13,717 nucleotides of DNA from Alphaproteobacteria bacterium (GCA_019751935.1 JAIEMR010000111.1:1-13717); one strand, 5' to 3'. Shown: positions 6,883-13,717, numbered from the stretch's first letter. The notes: generated from the letters alone by a model not told the origin. Program-made: numbers and translations.

Positions 6883-8073
6883 ATGTTACTGCTGATAGCT
6901 ATCATTTTCACAATTATTCTAGCTGGCGCTGAAGTTGATATTTTCACTCCCAGCTTTCCAGAACTGCAACGTCATTTTGGCCTTACCCCCTTCATGGTTC
7001 AGCTAACCTTAAGTATGAATTTTGTGGGCTATTGCGCCAGCTCTCTTTTTGTCGGTCCTTTGGGCGATCGGTATGGAAAAAGGCCTATTATTCTCGGCAG
7101 TCTGGTTATCTTCATTGCTGGTAGCATTTTATGCCTCGTTGCCCCAACTTTTTGGATTTTAATTCTGGGAAGGCTACTGCAAGGCCTTGGAATGAGCGGT
7201 CCTGCCGTCTTAGCCTTTGTGGTCATTGCCGACGTTTATCCCTTAGAACGTCAAGCATCCTTAATGGGAACCATGAATGGCCTGATTGCATCTTCAATGG
7301 CATTGGCTCCTGTGATCGGTAGCTTCGTTAATTTATATTATGGATGGCGAGGAAATTTCTTTATCCTTTTTGCCATTAGCATTGTCTCATTTGGTTTGTG
7401 TTATTGGACGCTTCCCCATGATAAACCCAACCCAGCAGCTAAATTATCATTGGTTTCATACATTCCTTTAATGAAATCAAAGTTACTCATGAAGTATGTT
7501 TTTGCTGTTTGTTTAGCTATTTCAGGTTATTGGGTCTTTATAGGGATTTCACCCATTTTATACATGGAAGATTTGAGCGTTAAATTAGAGCACTTTGGGT
7601 TTTATCAAGGCGTAACGGCTGGTGCTTTTGCTCTTATTAGCACAGTTAGCCCAATGTTTTTAAAACGTTATGGCCCCAGAAAATGCCTAAAAACAGGAAC
7701 TATCATTACCACACTAAGCGCCCTTTCCCTACTTTTCACCGGAATATTTATCCCTGACCATCCAATGATCATTACCGTTCTTATGGTTGGGTACACTCTT
7801 GGTATGGTATTCCCTGTTAACATTCTCTATCCTGTATCTTTGAGTATATTTCCAGAAGACAAAGGCAAAGCTGCAGCTTTGGTAGCTGTAGGGCGTTTAA
7901 TCATTATGGCCATTGCTCTAGAGTTTTTAGGGTATATCTATAATGGAACTTTTTACTCGCTTGGAATTTTTATTGGCCTTGTTACTTTGGGAGCTTTTGT
8001 TATTATTCGCTCTCTTCCAGAATGGAAGAAATACGATGATGCGTCTCCTCAAAATCAAGGAGCTGCTGCTTAG
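6883..8073 (+). CDS. MFS transporter, Bcr/CflA drug-efflux subfamily
   Basis: This 396-residue protein is an inner-membrane secondary transporter of the major facilitator superfamily, with roughly twelve hydrophobic segments by eye. The first helix starts at the N-terminal Met, and AEVDIFTPSFPELQ (16-29) is the Bcr/CflA hallmark after helix 1. The signature loop between helices 2 and 3 is GPLGDRYGKRP (58-68), and LGRLLQGLGMSGPAVLA follows in helix 4. The family exports bicyclomycin, chloramphenicol, sulfonamides or small metabolites by proton antiport; the substrate here cannot be read from sequence. The ATG at 6883 is the first usable start after an in-frame stop near 6826, although the helix 1 N-terminus is short. 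A TATAGT box at 6834-6839 could serve as a -10 but has no good -35. The stop overlaps the nadK stop on the other strand by 4 bp. Confidence 0.9.
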   Translation: MLLLIAIIFTIILAGAEVDIFTPSFPELQRHFGLTPFMVQLTLSMNFVGYCASSLFVGPLGDRYGKRPIILGSLVIFIAGSILCLVAPTFWILILGRLLQGLGMSGPAVLAFVVIADVYPLERQASLMGTMNGLIASSMALAPVIGSFVNLYYGWRGNFFILFAISIVSFGLCYWTLPHDKPNPAAKLSLVSYIPLMKSKLLMKYVFAVCLAISGYWVFIGISPILYMEDLSVKLEHFGFYQGVTAGAFALISTVSPMFLKRYGPRKCLKTGTIITTLSALSLLFTGIFIPDHPMIITVLMVGYTLGMVFPVNILYPVSLSIFPEDKGKAAALVAVGRLIIMAIALEFLGYIYNGTFYSLGIFIGLVTLGAFVIIRSLPEWKKYDDASPQNQGAAA

Positions 8074-8846
8074 TACTCGAACTGCTCTCTCAATATTCTT
8101 TCTTCAAGGTTATGACCAGGGTCAAAAAGAAGATTATAGCTTACGTTTATGTCTTGAAAGACGTCAACAATTTTCACAGACGAAACTGTCCTGTCATCGG
8201 CTGTAGCACTAACACCTCTAAAATCAGCATCCAAAATTTCAAATCGAACTTTAGCTGTATTGGGAAGTAAAGCCCCGTGCCAATTACGAGGACGAAAAAC
8301 ACTAAGAGGAGTTAATGCCAAAAGCTGTGCATCAAGAGGCAAAATAGGCCCACGTGCCGAAAGGTTATAAGCTGTACTTCCAGCAGGAGTTGCCAGAATA
8401 ACACCATCTCCAACTAAACTCTCTAATCTAATAATGTCATTAATATAAATCCGAATCCGTGCAGCTTGAGACGTTTGACGCAGCAAAGACACTTCATTAA
8501 TTGCATGATGAATGCTTGTTTTTCCATCACAAGCTTCAACATTCATTTTCAGTGGATGCAAAAGGGTCGTCTTAGCGCTTTCTAATCTTTCTAATAACTC
8601 GGCTCTAGAGCTTATATTTGCTTCATTCATTAAAAACCCAACTGTGCCGCAATTAATGCCATACACAGGCTTACCCAAAACCTGGAATTGGTGAAGGCTA
8701 TGAAGCATAAAACCATCCCCTCCAAACACAACGAGAACATCAGCATGATAAGGATCGTTTAACGATAACCCCTCACTAAGTTGCTTTGCATATCTTTCGG
8801 CCTCTACGGTAGGGGCCACAATAAAAGCAAGACTTTTTTGTATCAA
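8070..8846 (-). CDS. nadK: NAD kinase
   Basis: This 258-residue ATP-NAD kinase phosphorylates NAD to NADP in the cytosol; the size is that of the short alphaproteobacterial form. The GGDG catalytic loop is at 42-45 (VVFGGDGFMLHSLH). INCGTVGFLMNE (64-75), the NE pair in AINEVSLLR (115-123), and GDGVILATPAGSTAYNLSARGPI (147-168) complete the family signature. The best start is TTG at 8846, 2 nt after the znuA stop, with an AAGGGG ribosome-binding stretch about 11 nt upstream inside znuA; an in-frame stop lies just beyond it and no ATG fits. The gene is therefore read in an operon with znuA. It ends convergently on the MFS gene, sharing TTAG, so there is no room for a dedicated intrinsic terminator between them. 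Confidence 0.96.
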   Translation of the reverse strand: MIQKSLAFIVAPTVEAERYAKQLSEGLSLNDPYHADVLVVFGGDGFMLHSLHQFQVLGKPVYGINCGTVGFLMNEANISSRAELLERLESAKTTLLHPLKMNVEACDGKTSIHHAINEVSLLRQTSQAARIRIYINDIIRLESLVGDGVILATPAGSTAYNLSARGPILPLDAQLLALTPLSVFRPRNWHGALLPNTAKVRFEILDADFRGVSATADDRTVSSVKIVDVFQDINVSYNLLFDPGHNLEERILREQFEY

Positions 8847-8848
8847 TG

Positions 8849-9868
8849 TTAGGATAACCCCTTTAGTAAATCATCAGCCATCTGGTTCATAATTTCAAAA
8901 TATGCCCTTGGTCCAGAAGAAATGTCCTGACCCAAATAATCTAACATATGATACCTTAGAGAAAATTGTTCAGCCAGGTTAATACTTACGTCATTTTCAA
9001 ATTGTGGTTCCGTGAAAATACAAGCAGGATAAAAAGGGGACGATTTGTTGCCCAGCAAAGTCTTTAATCTCATAAAATGCTGAGCCTTTGGAGGATGCCC
9101 AGGCTCTACCGTGATTGCCCCAATTGCTTTTGTGCCAAAATGCTTATCAAAATATTGCATTGCATCATGATAAAGCAAATAGGGTTTACCTTTAATAGGT
9201 TTCAAACGTTCTTGAAGCCTGTCATCAAGGCGTTTAATTTCTGCAATCGTTTTTGTTGCATTGTCTTGGTAGTGCGCTGCATGAGACGGATCGATACGAC
9301 TTAATATTTTAGCAACTTCGTTTACGATAATAATAGCATTATGAGGATCCAGCCATAAATGTCCATCTATACTGTGAGGAGAATGAGAATGCCCATGATG
9401 CTCATGCTCTGAGTGAACATCATCACAAGCGCCACAATCACAGTTATGTGAATGCTCATGAGCTTCCATAAACTCCCCTTCCCAAAAACTTTCCGCACGG
9501 TATGAATAAAGGGTCAGTCCTTCTTTATCACTTAAAGTAAAAATTTTTGGCACAGGGACTGTTTTTTCAAGAATCCTCTTCATGTGAGCTTCGTAAACTT
9601 CACCTACCCAAATAACAAGGTCGGCGCCCCGTAAAACTTGCACTTCATCCGGAGACAAAGAATGCGTATGCGGGGAAGCATTTCTATCCATTAAGAGTTT
9701 AGGCTCTAAAATTCCTTCAGAAACCGCTGAAACCAAGCTGTGAATTGGTTTAATTGTAACAACAATTGATAACGATGAATCAGAACTTAAGGCTGGTTGC
9801 TTGTGATACCAGGCATAAACAATGCCTAAAAAAAGAAATAAGGGAATTAGAATTTTGAGAGAACGCAT
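8849..9868 (-). CDS. znuA: Zinc ABC transporter substrate-binding protein, ZnuA family
   Basis: This 339-residue periplasmic metal-binding protein belongs to the ZnuA/TroA cluster and would deliver Zn(II) to a ZnuBC permease. The N-terminus (MRSLKILIPLFLFLGIVYAW) is a signal peptide or membrane anchor; no lipobox is visible. Conserved metal ligands are His67 (ASPHTHSLSP), His170 (DGHLWLDP) and His234 (YHDAMQYF), with the acidic end TEPQF at 287-290. Between them lies a metal-rich loop (136-170) with about ten His and the cysteines of HNCDCGACDD (Cys143, Cys145, Cys148). Most ZnuA loops are His/Asp/Glu-rich, so the Cys cluster is notable. No znuB, znuC or zur gene is in the window. It is co-transcribed with nadK, and a 128-bp gap separates it from the divergent M16 protease gene. 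No clear Shine-Dalgarno or Zur-box was seen. Confidence 0.94.
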   Translation of the reverse strand: MRSLKILIPLFLFLGIVYAWYHKQPALSSDSSLSIVVTIKPIHSLVSAVSEGILEPKLLMDRNASPHTHSLSPDEVQVLRGADLVIWVGEVYEAHMKRILEKTVPVPKIFTLSDKEGLTLYSYRAESFWEGEFMEAHEHSHNCDCGACDDVHSEHEHHGHSHSPHSIDGHLWLDPHNAIIIVNEVAKILSRIDPSHAAHYQDNATKTIAEIKRLDDRLQERLKPIKGKPYLLYHDAMQYFDKHFGTKAIGAITVEPGHPPKAQHFMRLKTLLGNKSSPFYPACIFTEPQFENDVSINLAEQFSLRYHMLDYLGQDISSGPRAYFEIMNQMADDLLKGLS

Positions 9869-9917
9869 ACCAGAAATCGCTTAAGTTGAAACACTTGCTC
9901 TCATTCTTAAACAACCA

Positions 9918-9927
9918 TTTGATCAAA
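9918..9927. promoter_or_regulatory. Short palindrome in the znuA / M16 divergent gap
   Basis: TTTGATCAAA is a perfect 10-bp palindrome near the middle of the 128-bp region between two divergent genes. It could be an operator, but ten-base AT-rich palindromes also arise by chance, and it does not resemble known Zur boxes. A weak promoter for the M16 gene, TTGATC (9919-9924) with TCTAAT (9944-9949) at 19-nt spacing, would overlap it. Confidence 0.2.
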
Positions 9928-9984
9928 GACAAGGACTTAACCTTCTAATCTATTTTGTGATAGTTTTGATTGTGAATTTAATAA

Positions 9985-9989
9985 AAGGA
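9985..9989 (+). promoter_or_regulatory. Ribosome binding site of the M16 protease gene
   Basis: AAGGA lies 7 nt before the ATG at 9997 and is one of the few clear Shine-Dalgarno sequences in the window. It fixes the start of the first gene of the envelope operon. Confidence 0.7.
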
Positions 9990-9996
9990 AAAAATT

Positions 9997-11253
9997 ATGA
10001 CTATTCAGTCAACGGTTCTACCTAATGGTCTTCGTATTGTTTCAGACTTTATTCCCAGCGTAGAAACTGTTTCATTAGGTGTTTGGCTTGATGTCGGAAC
10101 GCGAAATGAAACAAAAGACATAAATGGCATTGCCCATATGCTAGAGCATATGGCTTTCAAGGGAACAGAGCGCCGTACAGCATTACAAATTGCCGAAGAA
10201 ATTGAAGCTGTTGGTGGATATTTAAATGCCTATACTGGGCGCGAAACAACTGCTTATTATGCCAGAATTTTAAAAGAAGACGTTTCGTTGGCTGTTGATA
10301 TTCTCTCAGATATTCTTCAATACTCAACATTCGATGAAGTAGAATTTCAAAAAGAACAATCGGTTATCATCCAAGAAATCGGTCAATCTAATGATACTCC
10401 AGATGATGTTGTTTTTGATTATTTCCAAGAAACCTGTTTTCCTGGACATTCTATGGGATGGCCAACTTTGGGTACGGTTGATGTTATTCAATCTCTTAAA
10501 CCAGAGACCGTGAAAAATTACATGAAGCGTCATTATGGCGCTAAGCAGATGGTATTCTCAGCTGCTGGAAATATTGATCATAACGCTTTGGTTCAAATGG
10601 TTTCAAAAGGATTTACAAACTTAACGTCTGATTGTTCACACACCCCCACTCCGGCTCATTATAAAGGCGGTGATTATCGACAAAACAAAGACCTTGAACA
10701 AGTTCACGTACTTCTTGGCTTTGAGGGTGTTCCTTATGGTCATAAAGACTATTATGCTTTATCTGTTCTTTCAACCTTATTAGGCGGCGGAATGTCATCT
10801 CGTTTGTTTCAAGAAATAAGGGAAAAGCGGGGTCTTGTTTATACCGTTTATTCTTATATGTCGAGTTATAAAGATGCTGGGGTCTTTGGAATCTATGCCG
10901 GGACTGGCGAAGATGAAGTTAAAGAACTTTTCCCTGTCGTGTGCGAACAACTCAAAACTTTAGGATCAACTCTTAATGAAACAGAAATTAATAAAGCAAA
11001 AGCTCAGCTAAAAGCATCTTTAATGATGGGCCTTGAAAGCACATCAAATCGTTGCGAGCGTCTTGCCAATCACATTTTGATTTATGGTCGCCCTCTTTCT
11101 TCGGCAGAAATTATTAAATCAATTAATGATGTCACCAAGGAAGATCTGAAAAACTTATCGGCTAGGTTATTTAAATCGCCGTTAACCTTAACAACGTTAG
11201 GACCCATTAAAAATGTAATCAGCTTTGATGAGGTTCAAAAACAACTCCTGTGA
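9997..11253 (+). CDS. M16-family zinc metallopeptidase (processing-peptidase-like)
   Basis: This 418-residue protein is a short, two-domain M16B peptidase related to the mitochondrial processing peptidase beta subunit. The inverted zinc motif HMLEH is at 47-51 (His47, Glu50, His51), and the third ligand Glu127 (IIQEIGQ) follows after exactly 75 residues, as in the family; the enzyme should be active. The N-terminal start TVLPNGLRIVSD, and LLGGGMSSRLFQEIREKRGLVYTVYS in the second half with its Arg and Tyr substrate contacts, are further hallmarks. No signal peptide is evident, which is common for alphaproteobacterial members, so it is probably cytoplasmic. The natural substrate is unknown. Its TGA overlaps the rlpA GTG start by 4 nt (GTGA), making it the first gene of a three-gene operon with rlpA and the carboxypeptidase. 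Confidence 0.95.
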   Translation: MTIQSTVLPNGLRIVSDFIPSVETVSLGVWLDVGTRNETKDINGIAHMLEHMAFKGTERRTALQIAEEIEAVGGYLNAYTGRETTAYYARILKEDVSLAVDILSDILQYSTFDEVEFQKEQSVIIQEIGQSNDTPDDVVFDYFQETCFPGHSMGWPTLGTVDVIQSLKPETVKNYMKRHYGAKQMVFSAAGNIDHNALVQMVSKGFTNLTSDCSHTPTPAHYKGGDYRQNKDLEQVHVLLGFEGVPYGHKDYYALSVLSTLLGGGMSSRLFQEIREKRGLVYTVYSYMSSYKDAGVFGIYAGTGEDEVKELFPVVCEQLKTLGSTLNETEINKAKAQLKASLMMGLESTSNRCERLANHILIYGRPLSSAEIIKSINDVTKEDLKNLSARLFKSPLTLTTLGPIKNVISFDEVQKQLL

Positions 11254-12263
11254 TAAAATCTTTTCTTTGTTTTTTTGCTCTTTTAATCCTTACAGGGTGC
11301 GGCGGTCGTGTATCTGGTGATCGCACGAATGTGACGGGTGTTTGCAAATCCTGCAAGCCTTATTTTGTAAGAGGTTCCTGGCATCATCCTCAAAACCATT
11401 ATGAATATGATGAGGTTGGTCTTGCTTCTTGGTATGGTCCAGGATTTCATGGAAAACCAAAACCTTATGGTGAAATATTTAATCAAGACGCGATGACGGC
11501 AGCCCATAAAACATTACCTCTTCCCACAATTGTCAGGGTTACAGATATAAAAACCGGAAAATCAGTCATCGTTCTGATTGATGATAGAGGTCCGTTTGTT
11601 TATGACGGCCGAATTATTGACCTTTCGATGGGTGCCGCTAAAGCCCTTGGCACCTATCAAAAAGGTGTTGTTAAAGTGCGCGTTCAGTCACTGGTTAATG
11701 AAAGTAAGGCTTTAGCAGATTATCTAGCAAAACATGGCAATAAATCAGGTAGAGATAAAAAGGGGAGAACTTGGCTAGAAGTTTATCATCAAGAAATTGA
11801 AGGACGTTATGGGCGTGAATCTTTTGAAAAAGGACCAATCGTTCCAACGGACTCATTAAGTGGCAAAGCTCCTGCCTTGTCTCAAAAGACTAAATCAGCT
11901 TCACCTCCTTCGATGGATGATTTTCTACAAGGACTAGAAAAAGTAAATCCAGGAACAACAAAGGCCGCGACTGGAACAATGGCACCTGCTGCCTCCCCTC
12001 AAGCTAAGTCAATTGTAGCCGTCTCTTCTGTTCCTTCTTATGTTTCGGTTGGAGGTGACTTTGTGCAAAAGGCAAATGCTGAAAAATTAATGCTTCAAGT
12101 TCAAAATAATAATCCAGCACAAGTTATCGAAACAATTCACCCAGGAGGACAAAAACTTTACAGTGTACGCTTAGGCCCTTTTATGGATGAGAAAAAAGCA
12201 CAAACTGCTTTAAATCAACTTGCTGGAATGGGTCAAACTGATGCAATAATTGTGAAAAATTAA
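11250..12263 (+). CDS. rlpA: Septal-ring lytic transglycosylase RlpA lipoprotein with SPOR domain
   Basis: This 337-residue lipoprotein has a signal peptide ending in the lipobox LTGC, so Cys17 would be lipidated and the protein tethered to a membrane on the periplasmic side. The double-psi beta-barrel domain covers about 55-148: GLASWYGPGFHGKP, TAAHKTLPLPTIVRVTD with His86, and IDDRGPFVYDGRIIDLSMGAAKALG with Asp111/Asp112. The usual TANGE element is KPYGE here (71-75). A long low-complexity Ser/Ala/Pro/Lys linker (about 195-262) leads to a C-terminal SPOR domain (265-337), which binds denuded septal glycan. Family members cleave naked glycan strands during daughter-cell separation. The GTG start overlaps the M16 stop (GTGA), and no Shine-Dalgarno is seen, so coupling is likely. 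The carboxypeptidase gene follows after 1 nt. Confidence 0.95.
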   Translation: MIKSFLCFFALLILTGCGGRVSGDRTNVTGVCKSCKPYFVRGSWHHPQNHYEYDEVGLASWYGPGFHGKPKPYGEIFNQDAMTAAHKTLPLPTIVRVTDIKTGKSVIVLIDDRGPFVYDGRIIDLSMGAAKALGTYQKGVVKVRVQSLVNESKALADYLAKHGNKSGRDKKGRTWLEVYHQEIEGRYGRESFEKGPIVPTDSLSGKAPALSQKTKSASPPSMDDFLQGLEKVNPGTTKAATGTMAPAASPQAKSIVAVSSVPSYVSVGGDFVQKANAEKLMLQVQNNNPAQVIETIHPGGQKLYSVRLGPFMDEKKAQTALNQLAGMGQTDAIIVKN

Positions 12264-12264
12264 A

Positions 12265-13515
12265 ATGATGGGATTTATCTTGGTAAAACGCTTTCTTTTT
12301 ATTCTACTTGTTTGTTTAATGTGCGTATCCGAAGTAGTGGCTCAGAAAAAAACAAAGAATCTTCCTGCCTCTGAGTCCCAAAAGACAGCCGCAGTAACGC
12401 CAGTAGCTGATACAGTGAAACCAGAACTCCCAAACAGCACAATCCCAATGGATATTGAGGTTTTGGCAAAACAAGCGATGTTAGTTGATTACCAAACAGG
12501 TACTGTTCTTTTACAAAAAAGAGCCGAAGAGCCCATGCACCCCTCGTCTATGACGAAAATCATGACGGCTTACTTAGCTATTGAAAAAATAAAAAACAAA
12601 ATCGTTTCTTTAGAGACCCCCATTACAGTCAGTCGCAATGGATGGCGCGTTGAAGGCTCAAGTATGTTTTTAAACATTAAAGATGTTGTTAAAGTCGAAG
12701 ATCTCTTGAAAGGTATCATTATACAATCAGGCAACGATGCTAGCATTGTGCTGGCTGAAGGGCTTTCAGGCAGTGAAAGTGCTTTTGCAGCCGAAATGAC
12801 AAGGTGTGCCCATGAAATGGGCGCAACGAATACCACTTTTAAAAACGCAACTGGCTTACCTCATCCCCAGCATCTTACAACCGCTAAAGATTTGATTACG
12901 ATGGCTATCCATGCCTTAAAAGATCACCCTGAATTCTATCATCTTTATGGAGAAAAGAATTTTACTTATGGTGGCATCACACAAGGGAACCGGAATCCTT
13001 TGCTTTACAAAAATATAGGCTGCGATGGTATTAAAACCGGAAAAACGGAAATCGCAGGCTTTGGAATGGTCGCCTCTTGCGTTCAAGAAGGTCAACGTTT
13101 CATCCTTGTTATTAATGGCATGCCTTCTATGCAAGCACGTGCAGATGAAGCAACTAAGCTAATCACGTGGGCAATGCGCACTTTTGCAAATTATCATTTG
13201 TTTAAAGCAGATCAAGTCATTGAGCAAATTCCTATTTGGAATGGAAAAGAAAGTATCGTGCCCGTTACTGTTGAAAAAGATGCCATTATTACTTTAGCGC
13301 GCGTTGGACGCGCTGATATGAAGGTAAAATTGCAATATGAGGCCCCCATTCAAGCACCGATTTTAAAGGGAGCTAATGTAGGAAAAATTATAATAACCTC
13401 AAGCGCTTTACCAAAACCTATAGAGATTCCATTAGTTGCAGCAGTATCTGTTGAAAAAGCCGGTTTCTTTAAGCGTTTAACAGATTCTATATCTCATCTT
13501 TTTGGCGCTTCTTAG
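12265..13515 (+). CDS. D-alanyl-D-alanine carboxypeptidase, PBP5/6 family (S11 peptidase)
   Basis: This 416-residue penicillin-binding protein trims the terminal D-Ala from peptidoglycan pentapeptides in the periplasm. A signal peptide (VKRFLFILLVCLMCVSEVVAQ) precedes a short Pro/Ala-rich spacer. The catalytic motifs are SMTK (Ser95 nucleophile, Lys98), SGN (155-157) and KTG (257-259), all in standard spacing. A PBP5-type beta-sandwich domain (about 317-395) and an amphipathic C-terminal helix (FFKRLTDSISHLF, 401-413) that anchors such enzymes to the inner membrane complete it. The symbol could be dacA or dacC, so none is given. The start is one of two adjacent ATGs at 12265 and 12268; a TTG at 12280 would give an even more standard signal peptide. 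It follows rlpA by 1 nt, a pairing common in alphaproteobacteria; tmk, a frequent next gene, is absent here. Confidence 0.96.
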   Translation: MMGFILVKRFLFILLVCLMCVSEVVAQKKTKNLPASESQKTAAVTPVADTVKPELPNSTIPMDIEVLAKQAMLVDYQTGTVLLQKRAEEPMHPSSMTKIMTAYLAIEKIKNKIVSLETPITVSRNGWRVEGSSMFLNIKDVVKVEDLLKGIIIQSGNDASIVLAEGLSGSESAFAAEMTRCAHEMGATNTTFKNATGLPHPQHLTTAKDLITMAIHALKDHPEFYHLYGEKNFTYGGITQGNRNPLLYKNIGCDGIKTGKTEIAGFGMVASCVQEGQRFILVINGMPSMQARADEATKLITWAMRTFANYHLFKADQVIEQIPIWNGKESIVPVTVEKDAIITLARVGRADMKVKLQYEAPIQAPILKGANVGKIIITSSALPKPIEIPLVAAVSVEKAGFFKRLTDSISHLFGAS

Positions 13516-13537
13516 GAAATAGTACCTATTTCTTTTT
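13514..13537 (+). terminator. Intrinsic terminator of the M16-rlpA-carboxypeptidase operon
   Basis: GAAATAG (13516-13522) and CTATTTC (13526-13532) form a 7-bp stem with a 3-nt loop, extendable by a G-U and an A-U pair, and five T residues follow (13533-13537). It begins at the carboxypeptidase stop codon. The stem is A/T-rich, so efficiency may be modest. On the other strand no T-run follows, so it serves the plus-strand operon only. Confidence 0.7.
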
Positions 13538-13556
13538 AATTTTCCCTCAACATTTA

Positions 13557-13717
13557 TCACGCTTTTACAGGCTGGTGCTTTTTTGGGTCGTTTGGCGCTG
13601 GTTTAGTTTCTTTCTTAGCAGGCGCTGGTGCTTGTTGTTTAACTGGTGCAGGAGCCGGCGCTGGTGCTTGTTGTTTAACTGGTGCAGGAGCCGGTGCTGG
13701 TGCTTGTTGTTTAACCG
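13557..13717 (-). CDS. C-terminal end of a Pro/Ala/Lys-rich repeat protein, 5' part beyond window
   Basis: Fifty-two residues are readable on the minus strand before a double stop (TGA at 13559-13557, then TAA). They consist of VKQQAPAPAPAP, repeated twice, a third copy that breaks off after VKQQAPAPA, and a basic tail KKETKPAPNDPKKHQPVKA. The reading frame is supported by in-frame 36-bp repetition, absence of stops and the tandem stops at the end. Such X-Pro/Ala-Pro arrays with regular Lys form extended, rigid linkers, as in TonB-like or envelope-spanning proteins, or in basic DNA-binding tails; which applies cannot be told without the N-terminus. The gene faces the carboxypeptidase gene convergently. 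No terminator for it is evident. Confidence 0.7.
   Translation of the reverse strand, partial: VKQQAPAPAPAPVKQQAPAPAPAPVKQQAPAPAKKETKPAPNDPKKHQPVKA
13617..13715 (-). repeat. 36-bp tandem repeat, 2.75 copies in window
   Basis: Copy one (13715-13680) and copy two (13679-13644) differ by a single synonymous base (GCA versus GCG). A partial third copy (13643-13617) matches for 27 bases with one silent change. The unit encodes VKQQAPAPAPAP, so copy-number change would keep the frame. More copies may continue beyond the right edge. Confidence 0.9.

Noticed and set aside
6883..8073. Assignment of the MFS protein as a specific antibiotic-resistance pump
   Set aside because: Bcr/CflA membership is visible, but substrate specificity cannot be read from sequence and the neighbours give no hint.
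7943..8206. Open frame of 87 codons across the MFS-nadK junction
   Set aside because: It is out of frame with MFS and antisense to nadK, both of which are well supported; the translation is low in information.
9869..9996. Zur box controlling znuA
   Set aside because: No sequence resembling the GTTATA-N-TATAAC type palindrome is present; only TTTGATCAAA was found.
13617..13715. CRISPR array
   Set aside because: The 36-bp units are directly adjacent without spacers and encode an in-frame Pro/Ala repeat.
1..13717. tRNA, rRNA, transposase, integrase, phage or toxin-antitoxin genes
   Set aside because: None were seen on either strand; nearly all bases are taken by identified chromosomal genes.

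Overview
The window reads as an ordinary stretch of chromosome from an AT-rich alphaproteobacterium. The evidence is a MucR/Ros-family regulator, the miaB-phoH-ybeY-corC gene order, an alphaproteobacterial heparinase II/III-like protein directly behind rpe, and an rlpA-D,D-carboxypeptidase pair. The low GC by eye, frequent non-ATG starts (TTG for phoH and nadK, GTG for rlpA) and broken-up conserved neighbourhoods suggest an intracellular or host-associated lineage such as Holosporales (Caedibacter/Odyssella-like). That placement is inference and was not tested by search.

Layout. From 1 to 3555 on the minus strand lies a tightly packed operon, miaB -> phoH -> ybeY -> corC (corC runs off the left edge), joined by stop/start overlaps or 3-nt gaps. 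It covers tRNA modification, an RNA-associated ATPase, an rRNA-maturation endonuclease and a CBS-domain membrane or ion-homeostasis protein. Upstream of it, 3698-4189 (minus) encodes a MucR-like regulator with its own recognisable promoter, which carries a short palindrome over the -35 box. A long hairpin lies between mucR and miaB. From 4313 to 6650 (minus) is a two-gene unit, rpe -> heparinase II/III-like protein.

A 232-bp divergent gap separates rpe from a plus-strand Bcr/CflA-type MFS exporter (6883-8073). The exporter ends tail-to-tail, with a 4-bp overlap, against nadK (minus), which follows znuA (minus) by 2 nt. A 128-bp divergent region then leads to a plus-strand envelope operon, M16 zinc protease -> rlpA -> D-Ala-D-Ala carboxypeptidase (9997-13515), closed by an intrinsic terminator. 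The right edge holds the C-terminal end of a minus-strand Pro/Ala-rich protein built on a near-perfect 36-bp tandem repeat.

Functionally the plus-strand operon concerns the cell wall and envelope: an inner-membrane or periplasmic protease, a septal peptidoglycan lytic transglycosylase with a SPOR domain, and a PBP5-like carboxypeptidase. The minus-strand operon concerns RNA maturation. No mobile element, phage gene, CRISPR array, tRNA or rRNA was seen, and nothing amounts to a new multi-gene system. The points most worth a second look are the divergent heparinase-like protein with altered conserved residues, the MucR protein lacking two zinc ligands, the mixed His/Cys metal loop of the orphan ZnuA, the mucR-miaB hairpin and the repeat protein at the right edge.
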